A stretch of 64,000 nt of DNA from Actinoplanes subtropicus. GTDB taxonomy: Bacteria > Actinomycetota > Actinomycetes > Mycobacteriales > Micromonosporaceae. The DNA lies in the NCBI RefSeq assembly GCF_000721705.1, contig NZ_JOJL01000002.1, positions 1-64,000 of the forward strand, given 5' to 3'. Below the pieces are notes generated by a model. The model worked only from the letters and a program-made list of their open reading frames with translations. It was not told the DNA's origin and searched no databases. The first letter of the stretch is position 1. Each line of letters opens with the position of its first letter. This document shows positions 41,155 to 50,700 of this stretch, one piece after another. The position numbers and the translations under genes were made by a program.

Positions 41155-42762
41155 TCAGCACGCGTTCGGGACCCAGGAGCACTCGACCTCTTCGCCGTTG
41201 CGGGTGACCACGTGGGGCCTGATCTCGACGCTGCTCAGTTTGCGCTGCATCAGGGTGGACGACTGGCCGGGGCCCGAGCTGGCCAGCGCGACGGCGGCGC
41301 GGTCCAGGATGTCGGCGACGCTTGCCGTGGCGGAGTTGGAGACCGAGGAGAAGACGAGCGTACGGCCGGATTTGTCCTTGACGTAGCCGGACAGGGCGTT
41401 GACGCCGCTCAGCGTGCCGGTCTTGCCGTGCAGGTTCTCGGCCGCGGGGGTGCCGGTCATCCGGTTGCGGAGCGTGCCGCCGATCATCGGGTTGGGGTCG
41501 CCGGCGATCGGCAGCGCCGCGTACCAGGTGGCGAACCACGGACGCTTCTGCGCGGCGTTGAGCAGGGCGGCGATCTGGCCGGGGGTCAGCCAGTCGCGGC
41601 GGCTCAGGCCGGAGCCGTCGCCCATGGTGATTTTGCTGGTGTCGACGCCTAGCTGCTTGAGCGCGGCGGTGGAAGCGGCGAGCCCGGTGGACCAGCTGCC
41701 CGCCGACCCGGGCGTGCGGGCCCGGCCCATCGCCTTGGTCAGCAGCTCGGCGTGCCCGTTGTTGGAGAGCTTGAGGAACGAGGGCAGCAGCTGGCCGAGC
41801 GTGATCGAGGCGTGGTCGGTGATCGTCGTGGCGGTCGCCGGCGTCGCCCCGGTCGTGGTCGCGCCGGTGACCGTGACGCCGTGCCGCTTGAGCGCGTCGC
41901 GGAACACGCCGATCGCCAGCTTGGTCGGGTCGGGCACCGCGACCAGGCTGGTGTGCGCGGTGGCGAGCTTGAGCGGGGTGGAGCCGGTCACCGTGATCGT
42001 GTTGCTGCCGTGCGCCCGGGTCGCGGTGACCGTGTCGGCCGAGCCCGCCGCGCCGGTGACGGTGTTGTTGACGATCGTGACGACCGAGTTGGCCGGCGTC
42101 ACGGCCAGCACCCCGGCCTTGCCGGCCGCCGCGCCCGGCTTGTCGACGATCGCGAGGGAGCCGGTGTCGTTGTTGGTGTCGGCGGCCACGGTCAGCGCCG
42201 AGATCGGCGCGTTGTCGAAGTACGTCTCGTCCTGCCACGACCAGTCCAGCCCGAGCGGCACGTGGTCGAACCACGAGTCGTCGGCGACCAGGGCGCCGGT
42301 CACCTTCTTGACGCCCCCCTTGGCGACCGCGGCGGCCAGCGCGTCGAACTGCGCGTACGTCATCGTCGGGTCGCCCTGCCCGTGCAGGTAGAGGTTGCCG
42401 GTGACGGTCGAGCCGGTGCGCTTGCCCGAGTAGCGGGCCACGGTGTGGAACTGGTAGCCCGTGCCGAGCACCTCCAGCGCCGCCGCCGAGGTCATCAGCT
42501 TCTCGTTGGACGCCGGGATCACCCGCTGGTCGGCGTTGTGCGAGTAGATCACCGTGCCGGTGGCGCCGTCCCGCACCTGCATGCCGGTGGTCGACCCGGC
42601 CAGCCGCGGATCGCCGAACACCTGGTCGAGGGTGGCGACCAGGGCGGCATCCGAGGTGGTGTCGGCCGATGCGGCGTTCACCGCGGACAGCGCGAACGCG
42701 GTGCCCGCGGTGGCCACCGCGGCAACGGAAACGACGGCGAGGGTACGGCGCGATAGACGCAT
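41155..42762 (-). CDS. dacB: D-alanyl-D-alanine carboxypeptidase/endopeptidase (PBP4 type)
   Basis: This 535-residue secreted protein has a signal peptide (about residues 1-34). It carries the penicillin-binding motifs of the S13 family: Ser85-x-x-Lys88 (ASNEKL), Ser333-x-Asn335 (SNNGHAELL) and Lys447-Thr-Gly (GKTGTLSG). A ~170-residue insertion between the first two motifs is typical for class C PBPs. It trims or cleaves peptidoglycan side chains outside the membrane. It is monocistronic, ending at a strong hairpin, and sits 79 bp downstream of the BNR-repeat gene. Confidence 0.92.
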   Translation of the reverse strand: MRLSRRTLAVVSVAAVATAGTAFALSAVNAASADTTSDAALVATLDQVFGDPRLAGSTTGMQVRDGATGTVIYSHNADQRVIPASNEKLMTSAAALEVLGTGYQFHTVARYSGKRTGSTVTGNLYLHGQGDPTMTYAQFDALAAAVAKGGVKKVTGALVADDSWFDHVPLGLDWSWQDETYFDNAPISALTVAADTNNDTGSLAIVDKPGAAAGKAGVLAVTPANSVVTIVNNTVTGAAGSADTVTATRAHGSNTITVTGSTPLKLATAHTSLVAVPDPTKLAIGVFRDALKRHGVTVTGATTTGATPATATTITDHASITLGQLLPSFLKLSNNGHAELLTKAMGRARTPGSAGSWSTGLAASTAALKQLGVDTSKITMGDGSGLSRRDWLTPGQIAALLNAAQKRPWFATWYAALPIAGDPNPMIGGTLRNRMTGTPAAENLHGKTGTLSGVNALSGYVKDKSGRTLVFSSVSNSATASVADILDRAAVALASSGPGQSSTLMQRKLSSVEIRPHVVTRNGEEVECSWVPNAC

Positions 42763-42841
42763 GAAGCTCCGCCAAGCGAGAAGATGGTCAATGGGCGGCG
42801 GCTATCCTCGCACAACACCTCGCGGCGTGGGGGGCGGCTTC

Positions 42842-44323
42842 TTACGGCCGGATCGCGGCGGCGTAGAGGACCTGGTGGTAGGTGCCTCCGCCGGGTGGCG
42901 CCGAGGAGACCGCCCAGGTGGCGTAGAACCGGCCGCGGGAGGCCGCCGTTCCGATGTAGTCACCCGGGAAGGCGCCGCCGGCCTGCGCGGCGTACTGCAG
43001 GTCGGAGACGGGACCCAGCCGCACCTGGCCGCGGAAGGACCGGCCGGCGTCGTAGGAGACGGCCGCCTGCTGCTGCACGTACCGGCCGTCGGCCACGGCG
43101 CTGTCGCGGACGCCGTAGGAGACCAGAACCTTTCCCAGGTACGCGGCGACGTCCGCGTTGACCACCTGCGTGGTGGCGGTGCGCTCGCGGTTGACGGTGA
43201 CCGGCGGGCTCCAGTGCACGCCGTCGGCCGACGAGGAGGCCTGCAGCAGCGACAGGTCGGTGGACTGCCAGACCGCGTGCATCCGGCCGGTGACCGGGTC
43301 GATCACGGCGGAGGGGAGGCAGCAGCGTACGCCGGGCACGTCGCCGCCCACGTCGGTGGTCAGCGTGACCGCGGCCGACCAGGTACGGCCGCCGTCGTGC
43401 GAGGTCTGCGCCCGCAGCGGCACGCCCGGCTCGGCGGCCGGGGCGGCGGCCCGCGCCTCGGCGCCCTCGCGCTCCCGGTCCGGCTTGCGCCCGGTGCCGG
43501 TGAAGTCCAGGTAGACGTCGGTGATCGAGCCGTCCGGGTGCACGAGCGCCTGTGACCCCTGGCTGTCGGTGACGTCGGGGGTGACCACGGCCATGTCGCT
43601 CCAGGTCCGTCCCCGGTTGTCCGACCAGCGCACCACCTGCTGGGCGGTGTCGCCGACGAAGAGGCTCCAGAACTGGTAGACCCGGCCGCGGTACGGCGAG
43701 CGGGGGCTGTCGTCCACGGTCAGCCAGTTCTTGTCGTTGAAGATGTTGCAGTCGTTGGTGGCCTGCGCGGTCGAGGGCGGCCCGAAGGTGGCGCCGCCGT
43801 CGAACGAGCGGGAGACGAGCACCACGCTGTGGCAGTCGGTGGCGCTGCTGTTGAGCGCGATCGTGGACAGGTAGAGGACGCCGCCGGGTCCGAAGGCGAG
43901 CACCGGGTCCGAGGCGCGGTCCCACGCGCCGCCGGCGGCCGTGGTGATGAAGGGGACCGGCGCGTGCCGCCAGCTGCGGCCGCCGTCGCGGGTCCAGGCG
44001 TGGGTGATGCCGACCGCGCCGCCGTCGGGGTATCGCCCGTCGTGGCCGACGACGACCGCGACGTCGGGATTCCGGGGGTCGGCGGCGACGTCCGGCTCGA
44101 CCAGCGTGTCCGGTTCCGAGCCGGGTGCGGCCGGTATGTCCTGGCTCGCGGCCTGGCGCAGGGCCAGCACCGCGGGGGCTGGGCTCGCGGGGGCTGGGCT
44201 CGCGGGGTCCGGGCTCGCGGGGCCCGGCGGCGCGGCGCTCGCGGCCGGCGCGAGGGCCAGGGTCACGGAGATCGTCAGGGCGGCGGACAAGCCGCCAAGA
44301 ATGGTCGCCCGGACCGGATACAT
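42842..44323 (-). CDS. Secreted BNR-repeat (sialidase-like) protein
   Basis: This encodes 493 residues from ATG 44323, with GGAGGT just upstream. A signal peptide ends near residue 30, followed by a Pro/Ala/Ser repeat linker (see 44172-44227). At least five Asp-box-type motifs (TRDGGRSW, FDGGATF, SDNRGRTW, SHDGGRTW, SYDAGRSF) indicate a six-bladed beta-propeller as in exo-alpha-sialidases. The sialidase Arg triad is not obvious, so it may bind or cleave another glycan. It is divergent in layout from no partner gene that I can link to it. Confidence 0.8.
   Translation of the reverse strand: MYPVRATILGGLSAALTISVTLALAPAASAAPPGPASPDPASPAPASPAPAVLALRQAASQDIPAAPGSEPDTLVEPDVAADPRNPDVAVVVGHDGRYPDGGAVGITHAWTRDGGRSWRHAPVPFITTAAGGAWDRASDPVLAFGPGGVLYLSTIALNSSATDCHSVVLVSRSFDGGATFGPPSTAQATNDCNIFNDKNWLTVDDSPRSPYRGRVYQFWSLFVGDTAQQVVRWSDNRGRTWSDMAVVTPDVTDSQGSQALVHPDGSITDVYLDFTGTGRKPDREREGAEARAAAPAAEPGVPLRAQTSHDGGRTWSAAVTLTTDVGGDVPGVRCCLPSAVIDPVTGRMHAVWQSTDLSLLQASSSADGVHWSPPVTVNRERTATTQVVNADVAAYLGKVLVSYGVRDSAVADGRYVQQQAAVSYDAGRSFRGQVRLGPVSDLQYAAQAGGAFPGDYIGTAASRGRFYATWAVSSAPPGGGTYHQVLYAAAIRP
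44172..44227. repeat. 15-bp tandem repeat, about 3.6 copies
   Basis: GCGGGGGCTGGGCTC occurs twice in tandem (44172 and 44187), then once with changes (44202) and as a partial copy. It encodes the PASPA-type linker after the signal peptide of the BNR protein and keeps the frame. Confidence 0.85.
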
Positions 44324-44490
44324 CGGACCTCCCACAGACATCGACGTCCGTGAGCGTCACACTGGCACACTCGCCGGGCCGTCGCAAGGTTCGGCTCCGC
44401 GAACCGGGGGAACGAGCGAGCTCGTGGTGACCGGTCAGGCCCGTACCGGAAACCGGTGGCGGACGGCGGCGGTCCTGCTGCTGTGCCTGT

Positions 44491-44711
44491 CTCCTCAACA
44501 CCGCCGCGCAGCTCGGCACGGCGCTGGGCATCGCCGCGATTTTCGCGCCGGCTCGGACGACCGCCGCGGCCGGCTGGGCCCTTTCCGGCTCCCATCCGGG
44601 GGGCTGCGCGCCGTGATCCGCTGGTGCTGCGGCGCGGTCCTCGCCGCCGCGGGCGCGATCGCCCTAGGGCGTGCGGGTTCGAGGCGGCCGGTGGGCGCGC
44701 TCGGCGCGTAG
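44491..44711 (+). pseudogene. Remnant of an MFS transporter, C-terminal part
   Basis: A frame at 44491 reads LLNTAAQLGTALGIAAIF, which matches the transmembrane segment of DHA2-type MFS exporters, and continues as TTAAAGWALSG before a stop. A second frame then gives GAVLAAAGAIAL, like the last helix. The pieces are in different frames and no start is present. The 3' part overlaps the PucR-type gene on the other strand. Confidence 0.5.
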
Positions 44712-45869
44712 CGCGATCTCCAGCTCGAACCGTACGTCGCTGTCCCGGAGCTGGTCGCCGAAGAGGCGGTCCAGCTGGCGCAGGCGGCGGCGGACGGTCT
44801 GCGGGTGCAGGTGGAGGCTGGCCGCCACCGCGTTGGCGTTCATGTTGTGCTGCAGCCAGGCGAGCAGCGTGTCGGCGAGCGGTTCGCGCTGGTTCTCCCG
44901 GATCGCCGCCAGCGGGCGGAGGCGGCGTTCGACGACCGAGTCGAGCAGCGCCTCGTCCTGGAAGATGGTGAGTTCGGCCAGGTGGTTCTCGCACCAGATC
45001 AGCCCGTTGCCGGCGATGATGCCGCGGGCGGCGAGGTCGAGGGCCCGGCGGGCCCAGCGCAGCGAGTCGGGCGCCGCGGCCGGGGGCACGGCCGGGCCGA
45101 CGGCGAGGCGGTAGCGGCGCAGCCCGTTGACGATCAGGCGGATCTGGGCGGGGCTCTGCGGGTCGGGGACGATCAGCGTGGGCTCGGCGCGGTCCAGGCC
45201 GGAGAGCACGTCGGGCGGGAGCATCGGCGGCGTCGCGGTCACGGCGGCCGGCTCGAACGCCACCGCGGCCAGCTGCCGGGGCATCGGCCAGCGGGCGGCC
45301 AGGGCCGCGGCCGTGACCGCCTCCTCGCCGGCCGGCGGGTCGGCCACCAGCAGGTCGAGCAGCCGCCGGCGGCGCCGGTCCAGCACGCCGACCTCGGCCG
45401 CGGCGGCCTCCGCGTACCCCGCGGCGGCGGCCTCGGCGAGGGCGTCGACGTGGCCCCAGATCGCGTCGGCGAACGAACCGGTGGCGGTGGGGCTCAGCGA
45501 CTGGGCCTCGGCGAACTGCACGACGTGCCGCAGGCCGATTCGGCCGCCGACCCGGATGGCCGCCTGCAGCGCGTCGAGACTGCGGCCCTCGCGCATCTCG
45601 CCCGCGCCGATCGCCCGGTAGACGTCCCGCCACGGGGTGTCGTCGCGCTTCTCGAGGATGCCGAGGAAGCCGCGCAGGGCCTGCTCGACGCCCGCCCGGA
45701 TGGTGCGCCGGTACGTCTCGTCGGCGGGCCTCGCGTACTCGGGAATGGTTTGCTCGATGGCGAGCATCGTGGCCTCGACCAACTCGTCGATGTCATGACG
45801 AAGGTTCGCCGCGGCCAGCCGCAGGATCCGGCCGATCGGCACCGGCGTCATCATCTCAGGCGTGCCCAT
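44664..45869 (-). CDS. PucR/CdaR-type transcriptional regulator
   Basis: This 401-residue protein ends in the PucR-type helix-turn-helix (LLAWLQHNMNANAVAASLHLHPQTVRRRL, about 340-370), with the GGDEF-like or RsbT-like N-terminal sensing region typical of this class (DELVEATMLAIEQTIPEY). It is divergent from the PKS operon starting at 46069, with 199 bp between, so it is the best candidate for its regulator. The start is ATG 45869. An inverted repeat at 45964-45981 lies between the two. Confidence 0.85.
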   Translation of the reverse strand: MGTPEMMTPVPIGRILRLAAANLRHDIDELVEATMLAIEQTIPEYARPADETYRRTIRAGVEQALRGFLGILEKRDDTPWRDVYRAIGAGEMREGRSLDALQAAIRVGGRIGLRHVVQFAEAQSLSPTATGSFADAIWGHVDALAEAAAAGYAEAAAAEVGVLDRRRRRLLDLLVADPPAGEEAVTAAALAARWPMPRQLAAVAFEPAAVTATPPMLPPDVLSGLDRAEPTLIVPDPQSPAQIRLIVNGLRRYRLAVGPAVPPAAAPDSLRWARRALDLAARGIIAGNGLIWCENHLAELTIFQDEALLDSVVERRLRPLAAIRENQREPLADTLLAWLQHNMNANAVAASLHLHPQTVRRRLRQLDRLFGDQLRDSDVRFELEIALRAERAHRPPRTRTP

Positions 45870-45963
45870 GGCGCTCCTTCGCAGGAGAAGATCGCTGGTG
45901 GGAGACCGGTCGCGTCGCGGATTATATCCACGAACGTCATCACATTTAAACCGGCCGGTAACA

Positions 45964-45981
45964 TTGTCACCCGGTTGACAA
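45964..45981. promoter_or_regulatory. Inverted repeat between the PucR gene and the PKS operon
   Basis: TTGTCA and TGACAA flank a 6-nt spacer, about 90 bp before both divergent genes' starts. The right arm overlaps a TTGACA hexamer that could be a -35 box. It is a candidate operator for the PucR-type regulator. Confidence 0.45.
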
Positions 45982-46068
45982 CATCGCCGCCGAACAGGCT
46001 CAGCCGCGCGCGATCCACCACCCCCGCTCCCGTCATTACGGTCCCCTCAGCTCACCCTGGAGGGACCC

Positions 46069-47721
46069 ATGACGCCGCTGCTCGACCGGATCGCCGACCA
46101 CGCCCGGCTCCGACCCGGCTCGCCCGCGTACACCTTCGTCGACTTTCTCGGCGCCGACGGTGACCCGCGGGTGTGCACCTGGGGCGAGCTGTACGAGCGG
46201 TCAATCCGGCTGGCGCAGCGCCTGCGCCGGTTCGTCGTGCCGGGCGAGCGGGTCGCCGTCCTCGCGCCCTCCGGCCTCGAGTACGTGCTGGCCCTGGTCG
46301 CCTCCTGGTACGCCGGCGCGATCGCCGTGCCGCTGTTCGCGCCCGGCCTGCCGGGCCACGCCGAGCGGCTCGCCGCCTCCTTCGCCGACTGCGACCCGTC
46401 CGTCGTGGTCACCGTGGCGGCCTGCGCCGCCGAGGTGCGCGCCTTCGTCGGCGGCTCCACCAAGATCATCATCGCCGACGAGGCAGCCGCCGGGCCGGCC
46501 GACGCGGACACCGGCTGGCGGCCCGGCCCCACCGAACCGGACGACGTCGCCTACCTGCAGTACTCGTCCGGCTCGACTCGGCTGCCGGCCGGCGTCGAGA
46601 TCACCCACCGCAATCTCACCGCCAACGTGGACCAGCTCGTCGGGACGCTCACCGGCGGCCGTCCGCGGATCACCGGGGTGAACTGGCTGCCGCTCTTCCA
46701 CGACATGGGCCTGCTGGCCAGCGTCGCCGTGCCGCTGCGGGCCGGCACCGACGCCGTGCTGTTCGACCCCGTCGCCTTCCTCATGCAACCGGCGCGCTGG
46801 CTGCGGCTGCTCTCCGGGCGGGCGGACGCGTACACCGCGGCGCCGAACTTCGCGTACGACTACTGCCTGCGCCGCCTCGAGCCGGCCGACCTCGACGGCC
46901 TGGACCTGAGCGGGGTCTTCCTCTGGCTCAACGGAGCCGAGCCGGTCCGGGCCGCCACCCTGGACCGGTTCGCCGAGCGGTTGTCCGGCGCCGGCCTCGA
47001 CCGGCGGGCGCTCTGCCCGGCGTACGGGCTGGCCGAGGCGACGGTCTACGTGGCCGGCCACGGCATCGACCGGCCGCCGCGCGCGCTCGCCGTCGACCGG
47101 GACCGCCTGGCGGCCGGCGAGGCGGTGCCCGCCGACGACCCGGCCGGGCAGTCCGTGCTGGTCTCCTGCGGCCCGCCGGCCGGCCAGGAGGTCGCGATCG
47201 TGGACCCGGCGACGGGTGAGCCGCTGCCGGACGGCCGGGTCGGCGAGATCCGGGTCCGCGGCGCGAATGTGGCCCGCCGCTACTGGCGGCGCGAGGAGAT
47301 CGGCGGCTGGCTGCACACCGGCGACCTCGGCACCCTGCTCGACGGTGAGTTGTTCGTGACCGGCCGGCTCAAGGACCTGCTGATCGTGGCCGGCCGCAAC
47401 CACTACCCGCAGGACGTCGAGGAGACCGTCGGCGAGGCCGCCCCGGAACTCGGCCGGGCGGCGGCGTTCACGATCACCGTCGACGACCAGGAGAAGGCGG
47501 TCGTGGTGGCGGAGCGGTCCCGCTCGGCCGGCGAGTGGCACCCCGACCAGATCACCCGCGCGGTGCGGCAGGCCGTCTGGCGGCGGCACGACCTCGCCCT
47601 GCACGACCTGGTCCTCGAGGAGCCGGGCGCGATACCCCGTACCACCAGCGGCAAGGTCTCCCGGACCGCCTGCCGGAACCGCTACCTCGAGGAAAAGACC
47701 ATGGCGGCCCAGGATGCGTGA
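46069..47721 (+). CDS. Fatty acyl-AMP ligase (FAAL)
   Basis: This 550-residue protein belongs to the FAAL branch of the adenylating enzymes: YSSGSTRLPAGVEITHRNL, VNWLPLFHDMGLL, AYGLAEATVYV and LHTGDLG are all FAAL signatures, as in FadD32. The conserved catalytic lysine is in PRTTSGKVSRT near the end. FAALs activate a fatty acid as acyl-AMP and hand it to a carrier protein instead of CoA. The PKS gene overlaps its end by 8 nt and starts with an ACP, the expected acceptor. GGAGGGACC precedes the ATG. It is the first gene of a four-gene operon. Confidence 0.92.
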   Translation: MTPLLDRIADHARLRPGSPAYTFVDFLGADGDPRVCTWGELYERSIRLAQRLRRFVVPGERVAVLAPSGLEYVLALVASWYAGAIAVPLFAPGLPGHAERLAASFADCDPSVVVTVAACAAEVRAFVGGSTKIIIADEAAAGPADADTGWRPGPTEPDDVAYLQYSSGSTRLPAGVEITHRNLTANVDQLVGTLTGGRPRITGVNWLPLFHDMGLLASVAVPLRAGTDAVLFDPVAFLMQPARWLRLLSGRADAYTAAPNFAYDYCLRRLEPADLDGLDLSGVFLWLNGAEPVRAATLDRFAERLSGAGLDRRALCPAYGLAEATVYVAGHGIDRPPRALAVDRDRLAAGEAVPADDPAGQSVLVSCGPPAGQEVAIVDPATGEPLPDGRVGEIRVRGANVARRYWRREEIGGWLHTGDLGTLLDGELFVTGRLKDLLIVAGRNHYPQDVEETVGEAAPELGRAAAFTITVDDQEKAVVVAERSRSAGEWHPDQITRAVRQAVWRRHDLALHDLVLEEPGAIPRTTSGKVSRTACRNRYLEEKTMAAQDA

Positions 47722-50700
47722 CGAGCTGCCGATCGGCGACGCGATCGCCGACTGGGTGTTCCGCCGCTACCAGGTGGAGCCCGACCGGAACACCCCGCTG
47801 GTCGAGCTGGGCGTGTCCTCGGTGGACGCGGTCGAGCTCGCCGGCCGCCTCGAGGCCCGGCTCGGCCGGCCGGTGTCGCCCACCCTGCTGTGGGAGCACC
47901 CGACGATCAGCGCCATCGAGAAGGCCCTCACCGACCCGGACGAGGAGATCCTCGACGAGGAGCGGCCGGCGGCCGGCGGCCCGATCGCCGTGGTCGGGCT
48001 CGGCTGCCGTTTCCCCGGCGGCGCCGACGGCCCCGAGGAGCTGTGGCGCCTGCTGCGGGAGGGCCGGGACGCCGTGCGTACCGTCCCGGCCGGGCGCTGG
48101 CACCGCACCCCGCCCGGCGACGCCGCGACCGACGGCGGCTTCCTCGACGAGGTGGCCCGCTTCGACGCCGAGTTCTTCGGCATCGCGCCCGGCGAGGCCC
48201 GGCTGATGGACCCGCAGCAGCGGCTCCTGCTCGAGGTCGCGTGGGAGGCGCTGGCGCACGCCGCGCTCGACCCGGCCGCGCTGCGCGGCACCCGGTCTGG
48301 CGTCTACGTCGGCATCTCGGCCGGCGAGTACGCCCACCGCACCACCGCCGACCTGGCCGCGGTGGAGGGCTGGACCGCCACCGGCGCCGCGCTGAGCATC
48401 GCCGCGAACCGGCTCTCCTACCTGCTCGACCTGCGCGGCCCGAGCCTCGCGGTGGACACCGCCTGCTCGTCCTCGCTGGTCGCCATCCACCTGGCCGCCC
48501 GCGACCTGCGGGCCGGGGAGACCGACCTGGCCCTGGCCGGCGGCGTCAACCTGATGCTGGACCCGGCGCTCACGGTGGCGTTCGGCCGGGCCGGCGGCCT
48601 CGCGGCGGGCGGGCGCTGCCGGCCGTTCTCGGCCGAGGCCGACGGCATCGTCCGGGGTGAGGGCGGCGGCGTGGTGGTGCTCAAGCGCCTGGCCGATGCC
48701 GTACGCGACGACGACCGGGTCCTGGCCGTGCTCCTGGGCGGCGCGGTGAACTCGGACGGCCGCTCGAACGGCCTGGTCGCGCCCAACCCGCACGCGCAGG
48801 AGGCGCTGCTGCGGCGGGCGCTCGCGGACGCCGGGGTGGACCCCCGCGAGGTGGACTACGTGGAGGCGCACGGCACCGGCACCCCGCTCGGCGACCCGAT
48901 CGAGGCCGGCGCGCTGGCCGCCGCGTACGGGAAGGACCGGCCCGAACCGCTGCTGATCGGCTCGGTGAAATCACGCCTCGGGCACCTGGAGGCCGCGGCC
49001 GGCGTGGCCGGCTTCATCACCGCCGTCCTGGCCCTGCACCACGGCGTCGTGCCCGCCACGCTGCACGCCGATCGGATCAATCCGCGGATCCCGCTGGACG
49101 ACTGGCGGCTGCGCGTGGCCACCACGGCCCAGGCCTGGCCGGTCCGCACCCGGCCGGCCCGGGCCGGGGTCTCCGCCTTCGGCTTCGGCGGCACCAACGC
49201 CCACCTGGTCCTGGAGGCGGCACCCGCCCGTACGCACACCGCCGGCTCGGTCCGTCCGGCGGTGTGCGTGCTCACCGACCGCGACCCGGAACGGGTCCGC
49301 GCGCAGGCGGCCCGCCTCGCCACCGGCGCCGATCTCGACCCGGCCGCGCTGAGCCACACGCTGAACCGCCGGGGCGAGCGCGGCCCGGCCCGCGCCGCCG
49401 TGGTGTGCGGCGACCCGGAGACGCTCACCATGGCCCTGGCCGCCGCGGCCGACGGCCGGTCCCATCCGCTGCTCGCCACCGGCGCCGGCCACCGCGCGGC
49501 CGAACCGGGCGTCTGGGTCTTCGCCGGCTACGGTGCGCACTGGCCCGCCATGGGCCGTCACCTGCTCGACCACGAGCCCGCGTTCGCCGCCGCGATCGAC
49601 GACCTGGCGCCCGCCTTCCACGCCGAGTGCGGGTTCGACCTGCGCACGGGCCTGTGCGACGCCGGCCCGCTGCCGGTCGCCCGGGCGCAGCCGGTCACGT
49701 TCGCCCTGCAGGTGGCGCTCGCCGCGCTCTGGCGGGAGCACGACGTGCGGCCGGCCGCGGTGATCGGCCATTCGATGGGCGAGGTGGCCGCCGCCGTCGT
49801 GGCCGGGGCGCTGTCGCCGGCCGACGGCATCCGGCTGATCAACCGGCGGGCCCGCCTGCTGTCCCGGGTCGGGCCGGGCGCGATGGCCGTCGCCGAACTG
49901 GCCGAGGAGGAGTTCGGCGAGCTCGCCGCCGACCTGCCCGAACTGTCGGTGGCCGTGGTGGCCGCGCCCGCGCAGCTCGTGGTGACCGGCGGGCCGGCCG
50001 CGGTGGCGGCGCTCGCCGACCGGGCGGCCGCGCGCGGCCGGGCCGTGCGCACGGTGACCACCGAGGGCGCCGGGCACTCGCCCGCGGTCGACCCGCTGCT
50101 GCCGGACCTCCGGGACGCGCTGCGTGACCTGCGGCCGCGCGCGCCGCGGGTGCCGTTCTACTCGACCGTCGCCGCCGCGCCGGCGACGCTCGACGCCGGG
50201 TACTGGGCGGCCAACCTGCGCTCTCCGGTGCGTTTTGCCGATGCCGTACGCCGGGCCGCCGCCGACGGCTTCGGGATGTTCGTCGAGATCTCGCCGCATC
50301 CGGTGCTGGTACGCCCGCTGCGCGCCACCCTGGCCGCGGCCGGGGTGACGGACGCGCTGGTGACCGGCACCCTGCGCCGCGACGACCCGGATGCCTTCCC
50401 GCGCGCGCTCGCGACGCTCTGCGCGCACGGCCACCGGCCGCCGCCGACGCTGCCGTCCCGGATTCTCGACCTGCCCGCGCCCCCGTGGCGGGGCGAGCGG
50501 CACTGGATCGAGCCGCCGGCCGTTCCCGAGCCCGAGGCCCGCCCGGCGCTGACGACCGCTCTGCTCGGCGTGTCGTGGGAGGAGACGGACGCCCCGCCGT
50601 CGGCCGTCGAACCGGACGCCACCGACCTGGTCCTGATCGCGCCCGAGGCCGGCGCGCTGCCCGATCCCGCCGCGGCCCGGCGGTTCGCGGCCGAGGTCTT

